From NCBI GenBank assembly GCA_000729835.1, contig JFHB01000058.1:1-64000 (forward strand): DNA of 64,000 bases. The letters are read 5' to 3'. Positions 35,780-47,635 of this stretch are shown here, in pieces (the stretch's first letter is position 1; each line of letters begins with the position of its first letter). The position numbers and the translations under genes were made by a program. The stretch comes from Atkinsonella hypoxylon. Its lineage: Eukaryota > Ascomycota > Sordariomycetes > Hypocreales > Clavicipitaceae. Below the pieces are notes generated by a model. It ran no database searches. It was not told the DNA's origin and saw only the letters and a program-made list of their open reading frames with translations.

Positions 35780-38700
35780 CTAGCTAGAAAGCTCTAGTAA
35801 CTTAATAAATTGTTAATGCTTTTGAATAGCAAGAGGCTTAGTTAGGCTATCTGCTAGCATCTAATTTATATCAATATAACTAACCTTAGCTATACCTTTA
35901 CGAATCTTTTCCCTAATGTAGTTAAACTTTAAAAGGGTGTGCTTAGTTCTACTATACAACGTTAGGTTGTAAGCAGTAACTATAGCGCCTTAATTATTAC
36001 ACCTAATAGGAATAGAAGGGGTTAAAGGCAGCTTTATCTCCTTAAAAAGGCTGTAGAGCTACTCTAATTCCCTAATAGCTTCAGATAATGCATTAGATTC
36101 TGCTTCTAAGGTGGAAAGAGCAATAGTACTAGCTTTCTTCGATTTCCAACTAATAGGTCCACTAGCTAGCTTATATAGATAAGTATAGGTTGATTTAGAA
36201 GAGGTTTTATCACCAGCAAAATCGCTATTGCAATAACTAAGGAGAGTCTTAAGTACTTCTTTACAACTAATAGAACTATTAGAAGCTTTAGAAGAAGACC
36301 CTATAGGGTGTAGACTAGAATGCTTATAAATAATAGCAAAGCTTCTAGTACCACTTAAGTACCTTAGGAGGTGCTTAGAGGCGTTTAGGTGCTCTATATA
36401 GGGCTTAGCTAGGAAGGTTAATAGCTACTGAACGGAAAAAGCAATATTAGCCCTAGTTAGCAACATTAGGTACATTATAGTGCCTATTATGCTCTAATAA
36501 AGCTTATAATCGGATTTTAAGAGGAGTTTTGTAACTAGTTACTTTAGAATTCCCAGCTGTATAGGGATAGAAGCTAGCTTAGCATCTAGCATTTTAAATC
36601 TTTCTAGGGCTTTAAGGATGTATTAAGATTAGTGGATTTTAATAGACCTTTTAGACCTATTACGGGTGATTTATACACCTAGAAAGAATTCTGCTGGTCC
36701 CCTATCTTCTATTAGATAAGCTTAATTTAGTAGCTTTTTAAGCTTATTAATATATCGTAAATTAGGCCTAATTAGAAGACAGTTATCTACGTAAGTAGCA
36801 ATATACGTAGATGTAGCTGGGTTATAAAAGACTGCTAGGTCTGATATAAGAGGTTTAAATCCATGCTTTTGAAGTAATTCTATTAGAATTTGCTACTATT
36901 CTCTAGGACTTTGCTTTAAACTATAGAGGGATTTTTCTAGCTTAATTACTTAGTCTTTAGAAGGCCTATAATTACAGCTTTTTAGTAGCTTAGCTACTAA
37001 TAGCGATGCTTGCTCTGTAAATTCAACGAATCTATCTAGGATTTCTATATAAATAGCTTCTTTTAGCTTACTATTTAAAAACGCTCCTATAAAGTCGATT
37101 TGCTCGACTTCCTAGTTATTAAAAGCTGCAAGAGCTAATAATATACGCTAGCTAGAAGGAATACTAGTTGCAGCAAAGGTCTTTAGGTAATCTTAACCTT
37201 CTATTTGCATAAATCCCTTAGCAACAAGGCGGGCCTTATATTTTATAGGATTATTTTCTTTATCCTTTTTTAGCCTATAGATAAGCCTATTCTTTAGAAC
37301 TCTTCGGCCCTTAGGTACTTAGTCTTTCCCTATAAATTTGAAGGTTCTAGCAGCTAATAGCTGCTTAAATTCGCTATAGGTAGCTTCTATCTAATGCTGC
37401 TTAGTAGAGCTTTTTAGGGCTTTCTTTTACGTATTAGGAAGTTCATCCTTACTATTAGAAGTAATAGCTGCTTTAGTCCTTGCCTTAAAGCATAGATCCT
37501 TGATTAAGAAAAATATATCTCCATCTAAATCTATAGCATTAGCATTAGCTTTAGCTTCTATAGTAGCTTCTATAGGTGTTTCTATAGGTATAGGGGCTTT
37601 AGGGGTCTCTATAGCTTCTATAGAGTTGCTTAGTAGAAGAGCTTGATTTTCTACAGGTTCTAGTGGATAATTCAGCACATCTAGATAACTAGGATAAGGA
37701 TACTTAGGAGTATAATTATCTTCTAACTGCTAGTTATCGATTTCTCCCTCTGAAGGATTATCCACTATAGAACTAATAGGAACCTTAGGGATGCCCTGTG
37801 AAATAGAACCTATTTCTTCTATAATTTTAACGAAGCTAGTCTTTATAACAGCTCGTTTAGAGGGGATATATATTAGATATACATTAGAACCTAGTGTAGC
37901 TAAAAGTCTACTAGAAATAGTTCTTTTAGCTAGCTTCTGCAACCTAGATCGTTGTTCTAAAGGAATTAGAACTTCACAATAGGAGCCTATAGCCCTTATT
38001 TTAGTAAAATCAGGCTTATAGGTCTTAGAAGGCTCTAAATCAGCTAGATATAGCTGTTTAGGACTTAGTAGTTTAGTACTATTCGCAGTAGTATTAACTA
38101 AATCCACTATAGCAGAAAGGATGTAAGACTATAGATATAGAGGTAATTGTAACCACTGTAGGGTAGCACGCAACTGGTCTAGAAGTACCCTTATAGCTCT
38201 CTCTATTAGCCTATTCTGTTTGTAAATATAGGGGCAAGAGGTGCTAAAGCAAATACCCTTAGAAGATAGCTAAGCTTGCAACCTAGTATCGATTTCTGTA
38301 CTACTATTAAAATAAAGGTGTTTAGGGTAGCAGTTATACTAGTTCTTTAATTCCTTAAAGAAACCTTTAATACAGCTATAGAGAGTAGAACCCTCTTTAT
38401 TAGCTAGATTAAAAGACTACTTATACCGTGATTTTCTATTAATTAGAAAAAGAACTAGAGGCCTCTTATTGTGCAGTATAGGCTCTATTTTAACGGTATC
38501 TCCCTCTATAATATCTAAACATCTAGGGGGGTTAGGAATAGCATGCTTGCTAGGTCTTCTAACAGCTTTAGCTTAGTTGTAAGCTAGGCAGTTAAAATCC
38601 TTTTCCTTAATTTTTGTAAAATCAGGAATACCTTTAGTAATAGAAGCAGTCTTCTTTAGTAAAGGGAGTCCTATATGCTCTAATCTAACGTGCTAAGTAG

Positions 38701-40944
38701 CAGCTAATTCTAGGAGCTTCTTATAGGAAGAAGAAGCAGTAGGATTTATACTACTAGAATTATTATTAGAGCTAGCTTCCTATTGCTCCCTATCTTGCTA
38801 GATCTCTTAAGAACTATAGGCCTTGTTTAAAGGATCTAGACGGCTACTTCCTCTAATATCTAGCAACTTAGGATTTAGACCTTCTAAATCCCTATTATTA
38901 GAAGGAATCTAACTAGGAGCCCGTTTAGGAACTAGAGCTAATAGCTCTATAGCATTGTTATTAGTATTATCTTCTTCTTCTTTAAAATCAAATAATTCCT
39001 TAATTTAGCTATATTCCTTAGGATTAAAACTAAGCTGTTAAGGGATTTAAACCTCTATAGGATAACTAGTATTATAATCGCTATTATACCTATTACTAGT
39101 AAATCCTATATAAGAGAGATTTACGTGGTTTTTATATACTCTAGGGGTCTCTTGCCCCTTAAGCTGTAAGAAGAAACCATGCTTTTTGGGATTTAGAAGC
39201 CTACAGCAGCTTCTATTAGCTAGAAATAGCTGATTTCTAAAGAGAGTGCCCCCTGTTAAATAGTGCTTTAGACCACTAATTAGGTTGGTATTTAAACCTA
39301 GGCAATATAGAGCATCCTTTAGAGCTAAAGGCCTGTATTTAGCTGGATTTATACTAACTAGTACCTAGAATACAGCAGTTCCCTATCCTTTAGGATAAAT
39401 AGGACCTCCTCCAGTAGCAATAGGCGCGGTTTTACCTTTTTTTATAGGCTTAAAAGTCCTAAAAAATGCCTTATTGTTAACTATATAACAGGTAGAACCT
39501 GTATTGTATAGTAAGGAGTTTTTAATTATTCTATTAGAATAGTTAAAAGAAGAGGTATTATTACTAGTAGTACTAGTATCACTAGTAGTAGATTCTGTAT
39601 CTAAATCGTAAGAATTATCACTACTAGAACTGCTAGAATTATTAGATTCTATAGTATCCTAGTTGCTAGTGGATAGGTTATAACAACCTATAGCAAAAGC
39701 AGCTTCTCTATCCTTATTCCTAGAATTTTTGTTACTTCTTCTTCAGCCCTTCTACTTCTTCTTATTCTTAAAGGCTTTATCTGTATCTTTAGAGGCATTA
39801 GAATCGTTAGAATTAGAATCGGAATTCTTCTTCTGATTAGGAGGATTCTTTCCTTAATTAGCCTTATTATTAGAACCATTAGAATTAGAAGCTTTATAAC
39901 TAAGAGCCTTAAATATAGAGGAGCTTTTATCTCTTTGTTCTTCTAATAAATCAGCTATAAGGAACTGTAAATTCAGCATTTTTACAGATAGACCTTATGC
40001 TCTAGCAGCTCTAATAGAATATCGCTGCCTTTTAGCCTAGCTAGGAAAGGTCTTCTTTAAAGCATTAATATAATAATTTACCTAGTTAATAGAATTAATA
40101 GCTACACTATAGAGCTGTAATCTAGCTAGTAAATTATTAAATTCAGCATTAAAGGCCTCTAAAGATCCCTTATAGTTCGAAAACAATAAGTTGTAATAAC
40201 TAGTATATAGCGTACTACGTTGTATTTCAGCACTCTACAAATACTGCCTAAATAGAACGTTATAGGCATCTACAGAGGACTTATGCCAGCTTATAGCAGC
40301 TTAAGGTCTAGATTAGCAACTATCTCTTATAATTATAAGGATAATAGCTTGCTCTAAATCTACTAATGTACTAGCTATACTAGGATTATTAATAAATTAA
40401 GGGAATCCTAGTGCTCTAAATTGAATAGTTAAAGCTTACTTCTACTGTTTAAAATTTTCAGGGCCTTTTAGCTTAGCAGCCTCTAGAATTAAGTGGACCT
40501 TCTTATTTAGCTCTTTTATAGTGCCTTCATTAAAAGTAGGCAGAAAAGTAGCACTATTAGAACTAGAAGGTTTAGGGGCTTTAAAAGAGACTTTAGAAGC
40601 TCTTTTAGAAGTAATAGGATCTACTACCTTAGAGGGAGACCCTATAGAGAGATTACTTATAGATGTAATTATAGTATCTAATTTACTTAGTAAATTAGCT
40701 ATATTACCTTTATTTTAGCTTTATTTTGCTTCACTATGCCTAATAAATCTATTTAGGGTCTCTTGTTGCTTATCTATTTAAGCCTTTAGATTAGCTTAAA
40801 CATTATAGACTTACACTACTCTTTTAGAAGCTAATCTAGCTTCTTTTAGAGCCTTCTTAGCTGTATAATCTTCTTTATTAGAAGAGGAATCTACTAGCTA
40901 AGGGGGGGACCTTACTGGACTAGAAAAGCTAGTAGCAGCTGTAG
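35780..40944 (-). pseudogene. C2 gag (most), protease, integrase, RT, RNase H
   Basis: Read leftwards from 40944: gag resumes after B3 and ends at the TGA at 39743-39745. Protease is near 39500, with a CFTTYYIVNN-type remnant. Integrase HHCC starts around 38710 with CLAC near 38590. Two stop-free blocks, 37730-38107 (MDLVNTTANSTKLL...) and 37427-37678, form the integrase C-terminus and the linker to RT. RT spans about 37330-36600, with catalytic YVDNCLL at about 36775-36800. RNase H (SDFAGDKTSSKSTYTYLYKLASGPISWKSKK, split here) lies at about 36250-36130, with STLEAESNALSEA after it. The product is a standard Copia Pol; it is broken by scattered TAA/TAG. Confidence 0.88.
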
Positions 40945-40949
40945 CTAGT

Positions 40950-40989
40950 TGTCACGGCCATAAGGGAAAGAGGGCTCGTGACCGTTACA
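40950..40989 (-). repeat. B3 3' LTR remnant (40 bp)
   Basis: TGTCACGGCCATAAGGGAAAG joins directly to GGGCTCGTGACCGTTACA. These are the two ends of the 330-bp LTR with about 290 bp missing between them. A GGGAAAGA/AGGG microhomology may have been used. Both ends and the target duplication are intact, so the loss came after, or during, insertion. Confidence 0.85.
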
Positions 40990-43900
40990 CTACCCCCTTC
41001 CAAACCCGATATCGTTAGACGATATCGAAGGTTTTACCTATGTCGCACGGGTCTTTTCCTCTTTATTGTAGCATCCTTAGCGGCTATATTGTTATCGTTG
41101 TGTTCTATTACAGCTTTATTATTAGCAGCTGCAACTAACTATTCCTGTAGTCTTACTGGTGGTCCTGCAGCCTCTAGATACTTCTTGTGAAATTTTACTA
41201 AGGCTGCTGCTGCATTAGCTAAATTCCCTGCTGGATACTATTAATTATCTAGGTTGTAACCTTTTTAACTAACCTAATATTCTAAGGTCTTATTCTAACC
41301 TTTTAATCTAGAGGCTAGTACCTAGTTAACTTTATACTCTATTTAGCTTTAGATTTCTTGTAGTTTCTTTAGTGTAATTAGCTGCTAAGGCAATAGATTA
41401 ATTAGTGCCTTCTATAGCCTATGTGCATAAAACAACAGAGAACCTTTAAACTAGTTTAAAATATCTAAGATAAAGCTATAGCCTCTCTTTTTAATTATTA
41501 ACTACAGACTAGTGTATTAAGAATCTAGTTAAGTAGTTAAAGCTAAAGTTATAAAGCCTTTCTTCTGTATATAGACTTTATTGCCTATATTAAAGTTAAC
41601 TTCCCTTCTTTTCTAATTAGCTTAGTTCTCTTATGCCTTCTAGGCTTTAACTGCATTTTGCTATATAAGGTCTTATACCTCCTTTATTTATATAATAATG
41701 TTTTAAGCAACTTACGCTCTTTCTAAATTAATAAGATTAAATAGTTTATTATTTAATACTAATAGGTTCTATAGTAGTTAACCTAATAATACCTAAAGAG
41801 GATATATATTTAATAATAAGTGCTATAAGATGTTATATGTAAAGTCTAAAGCAGGAAGGTAAACACTCTACTATTTCTAATACTAGTTAATATAGAATCT
41901 TAGCTTCTAATCTAATTCCTAATTTATAATTTCTATAGCTCTCTAGGTTTATAGGTGTAGAGAACTTCTATAGTAATATTTTATACTAGTTAGCTTATTA
42001 ATTATTTCTAAGAATTCTAATATAAAAGAGCTAGTATTATTACTAATCTAAACACTAGGCAAGCTAAGAAAACAGTATATATATTAATAATACTATTATA
42101 CAATCTTTTCTGCTGTATCTATCTTATAGCCTAGAAGAGTAGCTATTAGGCAACTAAATTTGCAAATAAACACCTAAATGTAGTTATAGCTAAATTTATT
42201 TAGAGGTATATCCTTACTATTAATAACTACCTACTTCTATACTTTATTTAGTACTAGTAAAGGGTGTAATAAGCCTAGAGTTTTATTATAGTAAGGTTTA
42301 TTATAGTTATAGTCTAGATAATTCTTTATAAAGGTTTAGATATTGTAGTTTATTCCTTACTACTAATATTGCCTTTTAATTAGATTAATTATTTTATATT
42401 AACCTCTATAGGCAAAAATAAGTAGTATATAAGCTTTATAAATTAACGCTATATATAAGAAGATCTTTCTATTATTAGTTTAAACTAAAACTACTAGCTT
42501 TTTATTATAGAAACTTAGACCTTATTCTTTATTTTCTTTAATAATTAGGTCTACTAGGTCTACTTCTTAAAGTCTCCTTTATACACTTAATATTGTTATA
42601 TTATTAATTTAATTAAGTAGTATTATCTTAAAGGTTTAGTTTAGAGCTTCTTAAGCTTTAACAGTAGAAGTATTAATAGTCTTCCTTAATAGAGTATTAG
42701 CAACAATATTATTCTTTCCCTTTTAATACTAAAAAGTAATATTAAAGTTAGCAAGGAAATTAGCCTATTTAACTTAATGCATTAATAGTAGCCTCTTAGT
42801 AGACTAATACAACAGCGCTTAGTAATTAGTAACAATAAAGAATTAAGTATTAAGCAGCTTAGGTTTAAAGTGCTGTAACGTTTAAACTATAGCTAATATT
42901 TCTTAATCTTAGATAGAATAAGCTTATTCTGCTAGTGTTATAGTCTTACTAAAGTATTTAATAGGTTTCTATTTATTGTTATTTTATAACTATATAATTA
43001 CTTCTTCTATAGTATTATAAGAAGCGTTAGTCTCTGCTTAGGTTTTTCTACTAGGTTAAAAGAAAGCTAATATAGATGCTTAAGTAGCTAACTTCTTTAT
43101 TAAATTAAATGCTTATTATTATTCTAGTTTAATAATAAAGGTTGTATCTTTCTTAAGTAAGTAATTTAGTAGTTCTACTATATCGCTAGAGTAACTATAG
43201 AATATATAGATATAATTATATAACTTAAGGAAGGATCTTAGTGTAGTCTTAGAAGTTAGATCTTTAATCTTCTAGCTAGTAATAGCTTTAATCTTAGCTA
43301 GATTAATTTATATACCTTTTCTAACTTTAATTATTACACTTAAGTAGTTAATACTTTTTATATTAAACTAGAATTTCTTAATATTACCTTAAAGATTAGC
43401 TTTATATAATTAATAGATAACTTCTTTAACTTAAGACTAATAAACCTCTTCTACTTTATTATCTATATAGATTAAGATATTATTAGTATAAGCACTAGTA
43501 AAGAGGTTAAGTAATTTATTAAGTTAAGCGTTAATAAATAACTATTACTAAGCTAGTTTAACTTTTAATCTAAAGGGAAGCACTTTCTACTAAAACGTTC
43601 CTTAGTAAGTTTAAAAGGCAGTTAGATATTAAGAGTCTACTTTAATTAATATTTAATTAAAAGCTCTAATAATATTAATCTTACTTATTCTTTTAGCTTA
43701 TTAGCAATTAGCAATAGTTCCTTTAATGTTTAAGGTAGGAACTAATTAAGGCTTTAGGAAGTTATTAATCTATTAATAATCTTAGTAGAAATGCCTCTTA
43801 CTAAAGTAAGGTTTTAGGGTAAAGATATTTAATGTAGGTTTATTAGCTATATAGAGTTTAATTAATTTAGCTTTTAATAGTTCTTTAACAGCTTTCTTTT

Positions 43901-46300
43901 CTAAGGGAAGGTATTTAAAAGAGGTTCTATATATAAAAGGGAAACCTAACAATAGTTTAGCTAATTCTAATACAACATTATAACTAAAGCAGCTAAATAG
44001 TAATACTACAGCAGCTTTCTTTAAAAAGAATCCTTCTAGATAAGCTAACTATAAAGGAATTAACTTTCTTACTAACTTAATGTACTCTAGGTCCTTATCC
44101 TTATAGAAGAGAATAGTTTTGCTAGTATATATCTTCTACTATACTTATACTCTAAGGGCTTAAAGACTAACTGTAGGTAGTAAAACTATTTAATTAATAA
44201 AGGTAATAGCTTTATTAGGTATTTATAACTTCTTCTATTGTAATTAATAGAGGTTAGCTTTAATCTAGGCTTATAGCTCTATTATATTAACTAGAGGTTT
44301 AGTTAAATCTTCCTTTAGAGCTAAAATAATCTCTTCTTAGGGATTTAAGCGTTTTAGGATTTAATAGATTAAATACTTTTCTTAATTAATTTAATTATTT
44401 ATTCTCTAGTTATATTATAAGGTATCTTTCTAAATTATAGAATTAACTTTCTTTTTTTATAGGTTTAGTATTATAGCTAATAAGAACTTTATATTATTAG
44501 GTTAATTCTCTAACTATATAATTCTTTTGCTTTAGGGATATAACTAAACATCTTAAGCTGCTAGCTATTCTTAACTAATAAATATATTATAACCTATATT
44601 AGCAATATAGAACTTCTGCTTAATAAATTGTTGTTTATTTAGCTCTATTATACCTTTAACTAAGTAAGTAACTTTTTTAGCACTTTAATTACAATAATTA
44701 AATAGAGATATAGGCATTAATAGCTTCTTAGGAATCTATTCTAATAACTTCTTAGCCTATTTAGCTACTTAGCAGCTAACTAGTAATAAAATATCTACTT
44801 CTATATTATATAAAGCTTAAATCTTAAATCTTAATCTATATAACTATAACTATATAGAAATTATAAATAAATTTAGGTTTTTATTACTAATTCTAGCTAC
44901 TTATAGTATTTTAACTACTGTAGAGACTTCTAGTAGTGCTTTTAGTTTTTTAAGTTAAAAGATAAACTAAAAGACTAAGAATTCTCTTCTTCTTCTATTG
45001 CTTTTTTAGTAGCAATAATCTTCTTTCTATTAGAGCAGTTGTAAGTAAGGTATTCTTTTTTTTTATAATTAAAGCATTAGCCTTTAGCTAATACTTACTC
45101 TCTTTTATAGAAAGAGTTCCTAATTTCTAGTAACTTATAGTTACTTCTACTAGTCTTAGGAGAACAGTAAGGTTCCTTTTTAATAGCTTTATAGGCCTTC
45201 TTAATATTAAGTTCTTTTCTCTTCTATTAGTATTCCTTAGCAATTTACTTATAGGCTAATGCTGCATTAGCTATATAACTAGAAAACACCTTATAGCTAA
45301 CGTTAAGGTCTTTAGATTCTATTAATAAGGTAGAGTTTAGGTAAGTAAGAATATACTTATAAAGCACACTCTTTCTTTTGCTTACTAGAATATTAGCCTT
45401 ATCTATAAGCTTATTAATCTAACTAATATACATATTAATGTTCTTATTAAGAGGATTATAGACTATATCCTAAAGGGCTTTATAAGTATATATAGCTTTA
45501 TTAAAGTTCTAATATATAGCAGCAAGAGTAGCAATTATTTTAGTAAAGTTTCTAAAGGGGTTTATTAAGGTTCTACTATATTAAGACTCTAAAAGATTAA
45601 TAGTAGCACTAAATATAGCTAAATAGATAATAGTTATATAACTGCATTTAGTCTTAAAGACTTTAATATCTTCTATAATTTTATTAGCTACTCTTTTAAC
45701 TTAAGCGTTAAAGCCTTTACTTAATTTACTATTAAAGATTAAGGAATTAGTTTCTACCTTCTTTACTTTCCTATTGTAATAAGGGTTAAAGGTATCTATA
45801 TTACTATTAGGATTAAATAGTTAAAAAGCTTTAATAGTAGCTTTCTCTACTAGTTTAAACGTTAAACTAAAAACGCTATTAGCTAAGGTTACACTATAAC
45901 TATATTCTCTTTAAAACTATTGTTTCTTTTCTAGTTAAGTAATTTTAATGTTACTTTCTTTTAACGCTTAAAGAAGTTCCTTTATATATTCTAAGTTTTT
46001 ACCTATAGCTTTAGGTTAATCTTCTTTTAATCTAGGTTCTTTAGGATTATCTTCTAACTTAAATAACATTAAGCTAGGTTCTTCTTCTAAGTTAAGCCTA
46101 GGTTCTTTAGAACTATCTTCTTAAACTTCTAGTTCTTTTATCTTAAAGCTTACTAGGTGTATAGTTCTTCTTATAATTATATATATAAATCTATATAATT
46201 CTTTTTCTTATTAAAACAGCTAATATAGGTAAAATAAAGGGTAAAAGTCTATATTTATTTATTACTTAAGCAGCAAATAAAAACAACAATCTTAGAGTAA
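40990..46300 (-). pseudogene. B3 gag-pol with chromodomain, RIP-killed
   Basis: Read leftwards from 46300: gag (about 46150-45000) with the CCHC region near 45060, then protease, RT with YTNNILIYI-type box at about 43464-43490 (one codon reads Leu/Ile depending on RIP), RNase H at about 43150-42800, integrase at about 42400-41700 and a chromodomain near 41300-41200. The final 200 codons, at 41000-41250, are almost free of stops and still read as a basic C-terminal tail. An open frame on the plus strand at 40978-41190 is an antisense by-product of this low-RIP edge. Confidence 0.82.
41007..41027 (-). other. Perfect hairpin at the 3' end of B3
   Basis: CGATATCGT and ACGATATCG are separated by TAG, giving a 9-bp stem. 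It lies just upstream of the polypurine tract in transcript direction. In B1 (about 30505-30527) and B2 (about 16914-16936) the same place has RIP-degraded versions (AATATTGTTAAACAATATT). Being shared by three copies, it is an original part of the element. Confidence 0.6.
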
Positions 46301-46630
46301 TATTACAGCTATAAGGGAAAGATTAAATAGTCTTATTAGGCTCTATTAATAAAGACTTTAAGATAAAGAGGAAAGAAGGAAAAAGGAGGTAAAGCCTCTA
46401 TAGGTGCCTAAGGGCTATAAGATTAATAGACCCTAGTAGAGTTAACACCTTAAAGTAGGGCTACGTTTAGTGTATCCTCTAGTTCGACTTTATTCTATAT
46501 AGTCCGAGGTTCTACTGAAGGATTAAGGCCCTACCGAGCTAGCACTAATAGAGTGGCCAACTTAGAACATCTAAACATCAAGGTAATAGATAATAATAAG
46601 GCATCGTGCCGAGGGCTCGTGATCGTTACA
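46301..46630 (-). repeat. B3 5' LTR (330 bp)
   Basis: On the plus strand it starts TATTACAGCTATAAGG and ends GGCTCGTGATCGTTACA. The outer third keeps CpA and CpG; the inner part is RIPed. Confidence 0.9.
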
Positions 46631-46635
46631 CTAGT

Positions 46636-46700
46636 GTACTAGAACCACTACCCCGTTTAGGGCTTATGCTCTTTCCCTTACCTGTTCCTTTTAGTGCCAT
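46636..46700 (-). pseudogene. C2 gag start
   Basis: The ATG reads leftwards from 46700 (CCAT on the plus strand at 46697-46700) and gives MALKGTGKGKS-like sequence, the same start as C1 gag at 32383. After about 20 codons it is interrupted by B3 and resumes at 40944. The TGA at 39743-39745 is in frame with this ATG once B3 and one CTAGT are removed (423 codons). Confidence 0.8.
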
Positions 46701-47312
46701 TTTAAAGGATTTTAATAGCTAATTTAACGCTCTTTATAGCTAATTATAGCCTAAATTACAGTGGAAAAGGTAGTAAATAACAGTAATAACCTCTACTAAA
46801 TATCAATAGATTGCTCTATTATAGGCCTAGAAGTGCCCTATATCTTTAGAAATTATACTAAGATTTTTCTCTAATTTCTTTCGTAATAGGTATAACAGGC
46901 TCTAAAGGCTGTGTTGTATTGCGATCTATATGCACATACAATTTATATAGCAGACTAGATTAACAAGCGGTCGCGAGGGGCACAAAATATAGGTTCTAGC
47001 TATTTTTAGCTAAAAAATTCAGGAGATTCTTCTCCAATTAGGTTCTAACAAATTAGTGGAGACCTAGGCACAGCTAATTTAGGGATATCTAGCTAATTCC
47101 TACTTCAAAATCCCAACTAGTAGGATTACTACACAAATTAATTCTGCGACCGAAAACACAGGAATATTTGCAACAAGAGCTATTAGGCGTGCACTACAGA
47201 TTGTAGTATAGCCACTAACAGAGGTGCACAGGGTGCATAATATAACAACAACAAGTAATGCAGTGCAGCGCTAAGCTTATTTCTTAATGGAAATAATTAA
47301 TTAGGGAGTACC
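46701..47312 (-). promoter_or_regulatory. C2 5' leader, gag-proximal part
   Basis: It matches C1 leader 31790-32382 and C3 leader 59450-60033. It is only mildly RIPed. It is split by A2 at the target GTGCC (GTACC on this side, 47308-47312). No gene is seen. Confidence 0.75.
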
Positions 47313-47635
47313 TGTTATGGACTCGAGCCTTAGGCTTAGGTCTTTTAGTAGAAGGAGGACAGCAGGAGAGGGACAGAGATCTATATAGGTAAAGGGATAG
47401 AAGCGAGCTATATTCGTCTAGGGGTTAGCTAGACTTTATTAGGCTCTAGAGAGAGAACCTTAGCTATAGAGTATATGCTAAAAGAGGCTCCTAAGGGGAT
47501 AGACCTACCCCTAGATATATAGTATAGAGGTATAAAGAGACTTCTAGTTCCTTCTCTCTTCCCCCTTTCCTCCCTATAATTATAGTTCTTATTATAAACG
47601 CTAGTTAGCAGTAGCTACTAGGCTAGTCTATTATA
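47313..47635 (+). repeat. A2 5' LTR (323 bp)
   Basis: It begins TGTTATGGACTCGAGCC and ends GTCTATTATA. Against the 3' LTR (TATTATAGACTTAAGCC) the differences at the start are all G/A or C/T. Its first 60 bases are less RIPed than those of the other LTR. Confidence 0.92.

Larger units (their letters stand above)
40950..46630 (-). mobile_element. B3: Gypsy chromovirus in C2 gag with a collapsed 3' LTR
   Basis: CTAGT flanks both sides (40945-40949 and 46631-46635). The 5' LTR is complete (46301-46630), but the 3' LTR is only 40 bp because its middle is deleted. The interior has the same gene order as B1 and B2. The total is 5681 bp. Its outer 100-250 bases at the left, and the outer 100 at the right, are nearly free of RIP, whereas the middle is heavily mutated. 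Confidence 0.92.

Noticed and set aside
37791..37982. Plus-strand open frame opposite the C2 integrase tail, also seen as its mirror at 57063-57254
   Set aside because: The sense strand is the recognisable Copia frame, present in three copies. The antisense frames are shadows.
40978..41190. 70-codon plus-strand frame with a hydrophobic segment
   Set aside because: It starts within the B3 LTR remnant and runs antisense to the B3 pol C-terminus. It is open only because this edge escaped RIP.
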